A stretch of DNA of 64,000 nucleotides from Pogostemon cablin (taxonomy: Eukaryota > Streptophyta > Magnoliopsida > Lamiales > Lamiaceae). The stretch is taken from positions 31,353,777 through 31,417,776 of the forward strand of contig CM042965.1 of NCBI GenBank assembly GCA_023678885.1, given 5' to 3'. Position 1 is the stretch's first letter; the number at the start of each line of letters is the position of its first letter. The notes under the pieces were generated by a model that made no database searches, was not told the DNA's origin, and was given only the letters and a program-made list of their open reading frames with translations. This document shows, piece after piece, positions 24,081 to 36,551 of the stretch. The position numbers and the translations under genes were made by a program.

Positions 24081-26500
24081 CTAGAGGTCATGGATAACTT
24101 GATGAATGAATTGGAAATACTTGCAGTAGAAATTTAAGGGGAAACCTAAATCAATCTATTCTAAATAATTTGCCTGGATGTATTGAGAAAGTTCTATCTG
24201 ATATACGAGAGGTAATATATGGTGGGGAACTTCTGACAAAATATGTGGCGAAGGAAATCCATTTTCATCAAGGTATGAACAAGGTTAGTATCTCATTCAC
24301 TAGTTGTTGAAGCATGATTAGTATCTCATTCACTAGTTGTTGAAGCATGAACTAGGTGTGAACAAGGTTAGTATCTCATTCATCAAGATACTAGAATCAC
24401 TAAAAGCCGGCAACTAAGTGATGATGAGATTGTTATGTACATGGGTAATACTACGAAAGTAGTGGCTTGCAATGGGAATAGTTTATTTATCTTTTGATAG
24501 GAATAAATATTTGATTATATGAAATTTTCTTTACGTACCTTTTCATAGAAAGAATTTCATTTCAATTTTTATGCACTTACGGATGGAAACTCCATTTCAT
24601 TTAAATGACATGGTCATAGTAATGAGGGATGGAGCTATGATATGTTATGGTACGTTAGTAAGAATTTGTACATTCATAAATCATGTTTATCTCACGGATG
24701 CAACAAATAGTAATTAATAACGCGTCTTCTATCTATAATAAGAGAAAGACTCTTATGGAAATGGTTAGATGGATGATGAGTTATTTGGAATTATTAAATT
24801 CATTTTATGGATATGCCCTAGTAATAGTATTTCATATGAATGTTCATCTATTTGTGGGATATCCTAGATAAATGAAGGGTGATTTATTTAATCCAAAAGA
24901 TCAAAGGGTGATTGTTAACACAAACACTAGATTTTTGGAAAAAAGGACTATGTAATAAATCACAAACCTATGTGTAAATTGTTCTAAAGGAAGTGAGAGG
25001 GAAGACAAAAAGTATAGTGCCAATTGTTCAAGAGGATATACCACAAGGAAACTGCAACACGTGATATGTCTGATACGCAATTGCATGTAGCGCTTTGTTG
25101 TAGTGGGAGGGTTATTTTACATTCTGAAAGATTTATGTTTTGGGAGAGTCGTGAGACTTTGTCCCGAGTAAACATGAAATCGGCTCATAGGTATGAAGAA
25201 GTACTAAAAGATAGAAATGTGGTATCTTACCAAGTTGCAATGATTTTTTAAATAGAATCTATGGATTCTAAATTAGATCTGGGTGCTTGTAAAACTGCGA
25301 AATGGCATGAAAGCCATTGAAACAAGGCTTGTTGCGTATAGGTACACTTAGAAAGAAGGGTGAGTTCAAATATGAGAAAACCTTTTTTGCTGGTAGCTAA
25401 GTTTAAGTCGATCCGAATTCTTTAATTTTGTTGCTGCTCATATTAAATTATGAGGTATAACAAATATATGTCAAGACAGCTTTCCTGATTGGAAGTCTTG
25501 AGGAAAACATCTATGTGAAGCAACCAGAGTGATTCATTGAAAAGGACTAAGAGCATTTTGAGTATAAGCTTTAAACTCAAAGTACATCTGTTTGAATGAG
25601 GTAATCTAGTCAAATGGATTTATTCAATGGGCGGATGTGTCTTGTGTATTGAAAAGAGTGACGAAAATATGGTGGTGTGCCTTGTACTGTACGTAGATTA
25701 TATATTGCTCATTGGAGGCAATGAAAGAGTATTGTAGGGCGTATGGGTATAGTTGATAAAGCTGTATAAAATGTAGGACTTAAGATAAGAAATATATATC
25801 CTTGTGATCATGGTGATCACAAGATAGGATGTTATGCTTATCACAAGTTTCAAGTAATGATACAATCCTTGCTTGTTTTAGCATGTGACTTTATCTAAGT
25901 AAATTGTGCCCTATGACTCAAAAGAAGATAAAGTAGAAAAAGGTGGTTCCTTATGCTTCGGCGAATAAGGAATCTTAATCTAAGAAATGCTATGCACGAG
26001 AATGGATATCTGTTTTGCTGATTGCATGATCAGTGGGTATCAAGGTAACACAAAACAAGAATGTTAAACTGTGGTAAGACATATACTTATGTACTTGAAA
26101 AGGACCAGAAATTATGTGACCTTACCAGACTGATTCATTACTTCTTGTGGGTTACATAGATTCGGATTTTTCAAATTAGATAAGGACGACAGTAAATCCA
26201 CCTCAAAGGTTATGTATTTAATTTTAGGAAGATGAGTTATAATATGGAGAAGTGTTATATAGAAATATATTTCGGTCTCCACTATATAAAAATGATGAAT
26301 TGGAGCCTCAGAGGCAGCCAAAGTGTCTGTATGACTCTAGAAAATTCATAATAGACTTGGATGTGTTTTCTGAGTTTGCCTAAGGTTATCACAATATATT
26401 ATGATAATAATGGTTCAGTTGCAAACTTGAAGGAATCACGAGTCCAAAATTAAACACATTAAAAGCAAGTACCACCTTATACGAGAAATCGTATGATGAG
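24081..26500 (+). pseudogene. Decayed gag-pol of C, integrase core deleted
   Basis: Gag remnant about 24083-24270 and protease-region remnant about 24400-24560 match A. At about 24745 the sequence jumps from protease-distal AATAAGAGAAA straight to GACTCTTATGGAAATGG, the part after the integrase PQLNGV block. About 530 bp that A has here (8970-9500: GAG-pre-integrase and most of the integrase catalytic domain) are missing. Integrase C-terminal part (24760-24960), RT (about 25465-25800) and RNase H end (about 26265-26500) follow, all with stops. Confidence 0.78.
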
Positions 26501-26659
26501 GGAAAGGTTGTTGTCGCCAAGATTGCATCAGATGATAACCTAGCAAATCCTTTTACAAGGACCTTAAAGCGAAAGCTTTCGATGGTCGTGTAGTGGGTGT
26601 GGTAATCAGATGTATGGCAGTGGACATAACATCATAGTCTTTTAGTATAAGTGGGAGAT

Positions 26660-27915
26660 TGTTGGATTGATCAAATAATTGTGTCTTATAATTTATTTAT
26701 ATGTCCGATTCAATAGCCCACTTACTTTATATTGTAGATAATATGTTGTGCGACAACACGCGGAAGATCATATTATCAGTTTCCTTATAAAGTATAAACA
26801 GATGCTCACAACCGAAATAGAAGGGGACTCTCTATCAGGATGGTTGTAGTGTGATTTGATATTAGTTTGTCTTCACTATAGAATCACATTAGTGCACTTT
26901 GTGTGTATTGAGCAGGACCGCTTGAGATCGTTCTAATTACAGTGACTATATAGGAGAACTTGATCTCAGTTATTATGGATGTACAAGCTCGACACGTAAG
27001 GCAATATGTAATTCTTTGATTCATCAATGGGTGAGATTTACATGTAATTAAATAAACAAACTCGGTGATTTGGGAAGTAGTGTTATCTCTATGGTGTGCT
27101 GTTGATTGTAGAAGGAATCCGTGTCCGCTACAGGTTGATGATGTCCCCTTGAGGAGCTCATAAGGATTATCATGTAAATTCTGCAGGTGGATTTATTCCG
27201 GAATTATAATGAGGATGAGTGGTACTACTCTTGGATGAGATATTAATTAATTGAGTTGTCAGTAACTTAATTAATTAATGGGCATTGTAAATCTTAAACA
27301 TGGGGAGATTAACAGGCCATATAAGAAGGAGCCCATAACGTAATTATGGGATTAGAACGGTAGTCCGATAATAATATTTTAGTAGTATATATTATTATTA
27401 TTGGACTTAAGTATAAGTTTTGGGCTAAACTTGGATACTTAAGCCCAACGGAGGACCAACTCTAATTTCTACTCCTGATCCCTGTTGTTGCCCATATAAG
27501 TCATCTCAGCTGTCCCGAAACCCTAATTAATTATTCATGCCTAACCATGAGTAGGGAGAGAGAACAGCAGATTGAGAAGATCTTGATGATTGATGCCCAC
27601 ACGACGTCAAGATTGGACTTGGGTATACAACAGAAGATCGAAAAGTTGTTTGTTGCTGATGGTCATCAACTTCCATGACTTTTCTAAAATTGTGTAAAAA
27701 TTTGAACTGGACCTGTGATACACCCTTGGAAAGCCATGGCATAGAGGATCATTTTGGCATGTAGATTACTTGAATCAAAGATCGGATGAGGAAGTTATGC
27801 CCAAAATCGTGAGGCTGCGCAGGCTGCTGGCGAGAATCTTTCTTCTTCAACATACCCTGGCGAGAATCGTATAGAACCTAATGGTTCACGTCAACCAAAT
27901 AATCAAATGTCAACA
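26660..27915 (+). repeat. LTR shared by elements C and D
   Basis: 1256 bp, TGTTGGATTG...AATCAAATGTCAACA. It is preceded by the polypurine tract of C and followed 2 bp later by a primer site. It is thus 3' LTR of C and 5' LTR of D. Compared with A it lacks the TATACTAAAAGTC segment just after the start. Confidence 0.88.
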
Positions 27916-27917
27916 AT

Positions 27918-27929
27918 TGGTATCAGAGC
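27918..27929 (+). promoter_or_regulatory. Primer-binding site of D, initiator Met-tRNA
   Basis: TGGTATCAGAGC directly after the shared LTR. Its presence is what shows that a second internal region begins here. Confidence 0.92.
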
Positions 27930-29701
27930 GAGATTTTATTGTGAAGCGTAACACGTTAAGCTAGGGTTTATGTGGCATACGTCTTATTAGGGTTTTTACA
28001 ACTTGATTCTTGATCGACACCCTAATTGTACAAGGCTCACATATCGCACCATCGACGGTGATCATCGAACGAATGCACGATATGGAATGGCAACAGGCGA
28101 GCCTATCCAATGGCGAGAGTGGCGATGTTAGGCGGCAACATATGATGGCAGAGACGTGATGATCGCGATAGATTAGTTGTCGGACCTTCTTCTTATTTCC
28201 GAGCATGAACTCGAGTGGCTGGGTTGAATGACGTACAATGGTTGCACGATGGTGATGAATGTTGTTGTCAGGAATCAGCTGTGAACCATCGTAGTGGAAA
28301 ACCACGTTGGAATGACAATAAACAACTGTCATTGATTGATGCGAAGTGGCGTGTGGTGCAAGCCGGACATGCAATACGAGGCACGATCACCAACATGCAC
28401 CATCAGATGAGCGCTGATCATTGATGGCGTATAATTCTGCTAGCGTTCATGGGGCAGCAAGAGCAGAAAACTGTAATTGTTTACGTTACTAGCGCAATAT
28501 GCGGGCAGAAGCGGCGCTAATGACGATGCCAGGGCGTGCGATTGCATCACTAGCAGTCAGTAGTTGGTGCCGCAGACCGGCATTCCAGCCAGGTCTGACG
28601 TAGTTCTGGGTGAGTTCTGCATCTTCTAAGCAAGTCAGAATGTGGTTTCAGGGAAGTCTAATTAGACTTCCGAGCGATTCGAGGTGATGGCCATGTCGAG
28701 TCTGTATTGTTCCGGGAAAATCGCACAACTTTTCCGAGCAGGTTATGGCAGCTTCCGAATAAATGTTAAGTATTCTGGGCAAGTCTACTGTGTGTTGTCG
28801 GGTGTGTCATCGATGTTGGCGTGCTGAAATGGAGCTTGGCCCACGATGTAGTGCATGGGTCATGCGTGTAGGCTGTCATTGGCGTGCTTAGCGTGCAGGT
28901 GGCTAGGCGATTGGCGCACAATTGACGAGCAGGCTACCGCATATGGGAGTATGCTTCTGGGTACGCTGAATAATTACCGGGCAGGCCGCCGAGCATGCGG
29001 GTGGGTGCTACGCCTGTTGGGGTACACGGAGGGTAGACATGCGAGCACAGTGTCGGGAAGGCTGGCGTGCTTGCATGCATGCTATGGAGCTCATGCCGGG
29101 CATGAGTTGTAGATACAGCCAGGCTGCTGGGCATGCGCTATATGCGTAGGTAGGCATGACTAATACTGTGAGAGGCACGACCCGTTCAGGAAATGGCACG
29201 AGTCATGCCGAGCGACTCCCATGCAGAGGTGTTGCGCGCATGGTGCGAGCAGCTTGCTAAGCATGTCGAAGCATGCACGGTGATGGTAAAATCTAAAGAA
29301 ATTTCATGAAGGCCGGCTTCATATCCCCGTTTGTGTTGCCCACATTCGTGCTTGGTAGCGAACAATCAAATTTGTCGATATATAATTGTGTATAATTGAT
29401 TTAATTATCAAATTATTATTATATATGTAAGCATGTTCTCGGTGATTTACTGCCTTATTTGCCATAATAGGAGCATGCTAGGTTGTGTATTTTATTCTTG
29501 AATATTATATGCATGTAAAAACTCTCAGTTTTAAATAACTAAGTGGGGGAGGGGATTGTAAATAATTCCCTTGCCCTCCATTATTAGTTTGTAAGTGATA
29601 TGAGTAGACTTGCGTGTTGGTAATAGGCCTTCCTCTACAATGGATGAATTTATTCATGGATCGCTGGTACAGACTTCATTAAATAGTTATTGTTTATAAT
29701 G

Positions 29702-29706
29702 TGAAG
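29702..29706. other. Target-site duplication of E, left copy (TGAAG)
   Basis: TGAAG precedes E and TGATG (37950-37954) follows it. The uninterrupted sequence in C reads AATGTGATGCACATG, so the original site was TGATG and the left copy has one later substitution. Confidence 0.8.
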
Positions 29707-31104
29707 TGCTGGCACTTGGATCATTTGGTTAACGTGACCTGTTAGGATATCATGCGTTTCTATCACAACGGAAGCAATAAATCATAGAAACGATTACCGT
29801 TCACCAAGGTATGTTGATGAAGATTGATTATCGCATGCAGCATGCACAGTCCCACGAGAATGGCCATAACTTCCTCGTCTGATGTCGAAATTGAGTGATC
29901 TTTACGTTCAGACGATCCTCACTTCGACGACTTTCTGTCAGTATATTGATCATCAAATTCTAAGTACTATACAAATTTATACAAATTTTGCAAGGTCGCG
30001 GATAGCAGCAGTAAACTACCTTCTGATCTTCTGCTGTATGTCCCAAGTCCGATCTCGACGTCGTGTGGGCGACGATCTACGAGACCTCCTCAATCTGCTC
30101 TCAACCCTCATCACACGTGAATAATCAGTTAGATTAGATTAGATTAGGGTTCCAGATAAGTTGAGGTGACTTATATACATGGGCTACAGCAGGGACCAGG
30201 AGGAGAAATTGGGTTGGGCCTCCATTGGGCTTAAGTATCCAAGCTTAGCCCAAAGCTTATACTTAAGTCCAATAATAATAATATATTCCACTAAAATATT
30301 ATTATTGCACTACCGTACCAATCCCAAAATTACGTTTTGGGCTCCTTCTTATTATGAGCCCGTTAGTCTCCCCATGTTTAAGATATACAATGTCCATTAA
30401 TTAATTTAAGTTACTGACAAATCAAATAATTAATATCTCATCCAAGAGTAGTACCACTCAACCTCATTATCATGTCGGAATAAATTCCACCTGCAGGGTT
30501 TACATGATAATCCTTATGAGCTCCTCAAGGGGACATCATCAACCTATGACGGACACGGATTCCTTCTACAATCAACAACACACCATAGAGACAGCACTAC
30601 TTCCCAACTCATCGAGTTTGTTGATTTAATAACATGTAAATCTCACCCATTGATGAATCAAAGAAATACATACTGCCCTACGTGTCGAGGTTATTGTATA
30701 GGGATTAAGAGCACAAACTTCCATAATAACTGAGATCAAGTTCTCCTATAAGTCAGTATAAGTCGAACGATCTCAAGCGGTCCTGCTCAATACACACAAG
30801 TGCACTAATGTGATTCTATAGCCAAGACAAGCTAATACCAAACCACACATCAACCATCCCGATAGAGAGTCCCCGTCTATCTCGGTTGTGAGCATCTGTT
30901 TATACTTTATAAGGAAACCGATAATATGATCTTCCGCGTGTTGTCGCACAACATATTATCTACAGTATAAAGTAAGTGGACTATTGCATCGAACATATAA
31001 ATAAATTATAAGATGCAATCATTTGATCATATGATTCTCATTTTAAATTAATTGTTATAACATTGTTCATACAAAAAACTAGACTTTTAGTATACAATCC
31101 AACA
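29707..31104 (-). repeat. 3' LTR of E
   Basis: 1398 bp; on the plus strand TGCTGGCACTTGG...AATCCAACA. It contains a TATATAAG box (minus strand, 30170-30177) and a short TTAGA repeat at about 30129-30146. The tandem duplication described below starts inside it at 31045. Confidence 0.93.
30170..30177 (-). promoter_or_regulatory. TATA box in the 3' LTR of E (TATATAAG)
   Basis: TATATAAG on the minus strand, just after GTCCCTGCTGTAGCCC, the same place as in A. The equivalent in the 5' LTR, at 37015-37022, would be the functional promoter. Confidence 0.5.
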
Positions 31105-31267
31105 ATCTCCCACTTATACTAAAAGACTATGCTGTCATGTCTTCCGCCATACATCTGATTTCCACTTCCACTACACGACCATCAAAAGCTCTCGCCTTAA
31201 GGTCCTTGTAAATGGATTTACTAGGTTATCATCCGATGCAATCTAGGTGACAACAACCTTCCCCTCA

Positions 31268-34200
31268 TCATACGATTTCTCGTAACAGGTGGTACTCGCG
31301 CTCCATGTGTTTAATTTCCTTATGGGCTCGTGATTCCTTCAAGTTTGCAACTGCACCAATATCATCAATATAAATTGTGATATCCTTGGGCAAACTTAGA
31401 AACACTTCGAAGTCCATCTTGAAGTTTCTAGAGTCATACAGATACTTTGGCTGCCTCATAGGCTCCAATTTATCATCTTTCCATGATGGAGTCCGGAGTC
31501 TGAAATATATTTCTATATAACACTCCTCCACATTATGAATCAACTTCCTAAAATTAAACGCATAACCTTTGAGGTGGATTTACTACCGTCCCTATCTGAT
31601 TTGAAAAATCTGAATCTATGTAACCCATAAGAATCAGTGAATCTGTCCGGTAAGCCTACATATAATTTCTAGTCCTTTTCAGGTACATAAGTATATGTCT
31701 TACCACAATTCAACATTATTATTTTGGGTTACCTTGATACCTACTGTTCATGCCATCGGCAAAATAGATATCCAACCTCGTGCATAGCATTCCTTAGATT
31801 AAGCTTCCTCATTTGCCGAAGCATAAGGAACCGCTTTCATCTTCTTTATCTACTTTTGTGTCACAAGACACATTCACTTAGATAAATTCACATGCTTAAC
31901 GAGTAAGGATCGTATCATTATATGAAACTTGAGATAAGCATAACATCCTTTTTTGTGATCCATATTACCGTAATCAAAAGGATATTTTTGCTCTTCTTAA
32001 GTCCTTCATCTCATACCGCTTTATCAACCATACCCATACGCCCGACAATACTCTTTCATTGTCTCCAATGAGCAAGATACTATCTACGTATAGTACAAGA
32101 AATACCACCACGTTTCCATCACTCTTTTCAATACACAAGACCCATCCGATCATTGATCAGATCCATGTCACTGGATTACCTCATCAAAACGGATGTTTCA
32201 TGATCTTGAAACTTGTTTTAGTCCATGAATGGACACTTTTAAGCTCACTATCACAATGCTCTTAGCTCTTTGCAATGAATCACTCTGGTTGCTTCACATA
32301 GATGTTTCCATTAAGACTTCCAATCAGGAAAGATGTCTCGACATCTATTTGTTATCCCTCATATTTCATATGAGTAGCAACAAATAAAAGAGTCCGGATC
32401 AATTTAGGCATAACTACCGGCGAACAGGTTTTCTCATAATCGAACCCTTTCTTTCTGAGTATACCTTTTCGCAACAAGCTTGCTTCCAAGGTTTTCACCT
32501 TATTCTATGATCCTCTTTTATTCTTGCATGCCCGTTTCCAATGGCTTTTACGCCATTTAGCGGTTCAACAAGCATCCAGACCTAATTTAAAATCCATCGA
32601 TTCTATTTTAATATTCATTGCACTTTGCTAGGATTTGGCATTTCTAACTTGTAATGCTTCGTCGTATCCGTGGATCCATTTCATGGTTGCGAAGGACCAA
32701 GTCTCACGACTTTCCCAAAATATGTATCTTACAAGTTGTCGAAGAACCCTCCCACTACGACAAGGCACTACATGCAATTGTGTATCAGACGTGACACGCG
32801 TTGCAGTTTACCTTGTGGTATATCCTCTTGTACAGTTGGTACTTATACTTTGTTTTTTTCCCTCTCACTTCTTTTAGAACAATTTATACATGGGTTTATG
32901 ATTTAATACATAATCTTTTTTCAAAAATCTAGTGTTTGTGTTAACAATCACCCTTCGATCTTTTGGACTAAATAAATCACCCTTCATTTTTCTAGGATAT
33001 CCCACAAACAGACAAACATTCATACGAATTACTGTTTCTAGGGCATACCCTTAAAATAAATTTAGTAATTCCAAATAATTCATCATCCATCTAATCATTT
33101 CCATAAGAGTGCTACACCTTCTATCCGCCACACCATTCAGCTGGGGGGGTGTAAACAATTTGAGATTTAATCTCAACTTCTGATTAATAGCTCCTAATTA
33201 TCCTAAGAGGTACTCACCATCACGATTAAACCATATTGACTAGATATATTTTCCATGACGCTTCACTGTACCAGCCTTGCAATTCTTGAATTAATCAAGG
33301 AACTTAGACATGCAGTGCATCAAATAAATATATCCATTTCAAGAATAATTCATCGATTGACGAATATTCATATCCACCTCTCATCCGGACAATCTTAGGA
33401 CCACATAAATCATAATGAACTAATTCCAACATATATATCTTTGGTTCTGCACCCCTTTGCCTTGAAAAAGCAATTAGTCATTTTTACTCCCAAGTAAGAC
33501 TCGAAAGTCAGATAGTTTTCACTTCAGATAAACCTAATGGTCTATCGGCTATCAACTTTTGAATCCTACTCAAGTAAAATAATCTAGTCTTAGATGCCAA
33601 ATATATGTTTAGTTCATATCCGAAGGTATCTTTCTCTTACTAAGATTAGAAGATTCATTATTAATTACTAGTTGTTGCATCTGTGGAATATACATGATTT
33701 AAGAGTATACAAATTGTTAACCAACGTACAATAACAGATTACAACTCTATCCTTCATTATAATGACCATGTCATTTAAATGAAATGGAGTATCCATCTAT
33801 TAATGCATAGAAACTGAAATCAAATTCTTTCTATGAAAACGTACGTAAAACAATTTCTCATAATCAAACGTCTACTCATATCATTGGATAAATAGACAAC
33901 TCCCAATGTAATCGCCACTACTCTTGTAGTTTTACCCATGTCATAACAATCTTATCCTCACTTAGTAATAAACATTTAGTGATTCCAGTATCTACACATT
34001 TCGTGTCAGTAAATGTCATCACTAATCATGTTTTAAACAACTAGTGAATAAGATATAAAACTTGTTCACATTATGATGAAAATGGCTTTCCTTTGCCACA
34101 TGTTTTGCCAGAAGTTTTCCACCATATACATCCTATTGTAATTCAGGTGGAACTTACTCAAAAACATCTAGGCAATTCACGAAGAATTAAATTGATCTAG

Positions 34201-34280
34201 GTTTCCCTTCAATTTATACTCCATGCTTTCCCAATTCATTCGTCAAATTAAATCATGATCTTCTGCCTTTTAACTTACTC
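31268..34280 (-). pseudogene. Decayed copia gag-pol of E
   Basis: On the minus strand, from high to low coordinate: gag remnant about 34050-34280, protease-region remnant about 33820-34010, GAG-pre-integrase and integrase about 32990-33600, RT about 31950-32360 and RNase H end 31268-31543. The last piece is a 91-codon open frame with ITIYIDDIGAVANLKE and MEREYHLLREIV, close to the copia RNase H C-terminus. The rest is broken by stops. Confidence 0.82.
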
Positions 34281-36537
34281 AAGTATCCGAAGAGTTACAT
34301 GAGACCATCATATTTCTATGAACCTCTCATCTCTTCACTAGAGACTTTAATAGGCATCATGTGACGTCCCTTGTGAGAACACACATGTATTTTCTTAAGC
34401 AGTAAAATTCAAAACCAAGATTCTTTTCTAATCATCTAATTTGGACAAGTAAATATAATTTCTTTTAGTTAATAATATGTGAGATAAAACCATTTGAAAA
34501 TCAGAGAATCATAAATTAATTTACCGATCAAAACTTTGAATTTTATCCTTTTATATTGATTCCCTCAAAACAATATAAAAATAAAATTCACCGACATCTC
34601 AAGTACCGTGAGTCTGCAAGCCACGTTAGGGTGGACGTTTACAAACCCGAACATTTACGAGAGAAGATTTTACCCATTAATTTCATTTGTCAACCTAACT
34701 TTATGACAAAATAATTAATAGACGGTTCCTCTTTAGCCATGCAAATAATAGCAGTGACTCCATTGGGGAGGATACTAATTATTTACACCTAAGTGTACAC
34801 CATTATTTGATCCCAAGTCCTCTGCGCGAGCTTGTGTGCCTTACAGTTGGAGAAGTACACACGCGCTCGGATAGCTTCCTACAATCATCAATTATAAGTT
34901 TGTACCAGTGAGCCCCACATAAACTCATCCGTTAGGGAGGAAGGCCTATTGCCAACACGCAAGTTCATGTGCCACATTACAAATAATAATTATGTAATGA
35001 AGTCTGTACCAGTGATCCGTGAATAAACTCATCCGTTAGGGAGGAAGGCCTATTGCCAACACGCAAGTTTACTCATATCACTTACAAACCAATAATGGAG
35101 GCAGCAGAAATTTTTACCAATCCCCTCTCCCACTTAGTTATTTAAGACCGAGGGTTTTTACATGCATATAATATTTTAGAATAAAATATGCAACCTAGCA
35201 TGCTCATACTTCCAAATATATAACAATAATTGACCAATAAAACAATTATAGCAGTTATATATAAGGAAATAAATTGCCAAAAATAAGTTGACTTGATCAA
35301 CACTCCAACATACATGCATATAATATACCAAATATAATACGCAATCTAGCATGCTTCTATTTAAGGCAATATATCATAGAGAATCATGCATACATATATA
35401 ACAATAATCAATTAATAAATCAATTATAACAGTTATATAACAGCGAATTCGATTGTTCGCCACCAATCACGAATGCGGACAACTGCGATGGGATCGACCT
35501 CCCTGCAGCCTGCTGCACCACTCTGGCATCCTGCCCGATCATATTGTGAAGACTCACGCGGAACCTGATGCAGACCAGTCGAACTTGATGCAAACCCGCT
35601 CGAACCTAGTGCAGAGTCGATCGAACCTGATGCAGACCAATCGAACCTGATGTGAATCAGCTCGAACCTGGTGCATCATTGATCGAACCTGCTGCAGACC
35701 TACCGAACCTGATGCAAATCCGCTCGAACCTGGTGTAGCATCAATCGAACCTGATGCAGATCAATCGAACCTGATACAAATCCGCTCGAACCTGGTACAG
35801 CATCGATCGAACCTGATGTAGACCAATCGAACCTGATGCAAATCCGCTTGAACCTGGTGAAGCATCGATCGAACCTGATGTAGACCAACCGAACCTGATA
35901 CAAATCCGCTCGAACTGTCGCTCGTCCAAGGGCCTACTTGCACGGAATCAAGTTCAGCCCAACGCGCAACATCAAACTACACCAACTATCGTTCAGGGTT
36001 CGCAACTGTAGGAACCTGGGAATCCAATCTCCACCATCCAGAATCTACGCCTGTGAGTTTTGAACATGCTGTCCAAATTACAGGTCGATCCAACGGTTAG
36101 ATTGTGAGAAATAGCTCTTTTCCCTCGACTCCGCAGAACAGAATCGCCCAAAAAACTGCTTCCGTTTTCCGCGTATTCCCGACAACACAAAGCTCCAAAT
36201 ACGATCTTCACCGTTCAGAATGTACATCCACAAAATCCGAACGTACTAACCAAAACTCAGCCTGATCCGACGGTTGAAACTCCAGTTATTGCCTCTGCAA
36301 TATCACTGTACTGGATTTTCTCTCAATTTCTTCCTTCCATGTGAAATTGACGAACAGTTTTCGTCGAATCCTCTCACACACAACCATCAACGAACAAATA
36401 TGATATGGGGTATATTTCACATAGGGATATTCATGGTTTGCGCAGTAAAACCAAAACCCTAAACATGCGATCCTAATTTCGAAAAATTAATCACATAAAC
36501 CCTAGCCTAACGTGTCACGCTTCACCACGAAACCGAA
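34281..36537 (-). other. Leader of element E
   Basis: Between primer site and gag remnant. It holds the family direct repeat (about 34920-35070), AT-rich sequence (about 35130-35440), the 21-bp minisatellite (35560-35916) and about 600 bp of moderately GC-rich sequence with no recognisable coding potential (open frames 35993-36462 carry no domain). Confidence 0.6.
35560..35916. repeat. 21-bp minisatellite in the leader of E
   Basis: About 17 units of about 21 bp with core TCGAACCTGATGCA, arranged as a ~63-bp triplet: units ending GACCAA, AAATCCGC and CAGCATCGA alternate. The counterpart in the duplicate is 49530-49885. It replaces the GC-rich repeats seen in the leaders of A, C and D. Confidence 0.88.
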
Positions 36538-36549
36538 GCTCTGATACCA
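36538..36549 (-). promoter_or_regulatory. Primer-binding site of E, initiator Met-tRNA
   Basis: GCTCTGATACCA on the plus strand (TGGTATCAGAGC on the minus strand), 2 bp from the LTR. Confidence 0.92.
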
Positions 36550-36551
36550 AT

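Larger units (their letters stand above)
21188..27915 (+). mobile_element. Copia element C with truncated 5' LTR
   Basis: Partial 5' LTR (21188-21651), primer site, long leader, degraded coding region lacking the integrase core, polypurine tract and a full 1256-bp LTR at 26660-27915. The 5' LTR has lost its first two thirds where the 21-bp array abuts it. The terminal LTR is immediately followed by another primer site and leader, so it also serves element D. Confidence 0.88.
27916..29706 (+). mobile_element. Copia element D, first internal part (leader)
   Basis: Primer site TGGTATCAGAGC (27918-27929) followed by a leader closely related to that of C, including a GC-rich part (28030-29340) with CGAGCAGG / CTAAGCAAGTC-type repeats. 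It is interrupted at 29706 by element E and resumes at 37955. Open frames at 27961-29199 are non-conserved leader sequence with no recognisable domain. Confidence 0.8.

Noticed and set aside
30129..30146. TTAGA repeats reminiscent of telomere sequence
   Set aside because: Three or four TTAGA units in an LTR, not the plant TTTAGGG repeat.
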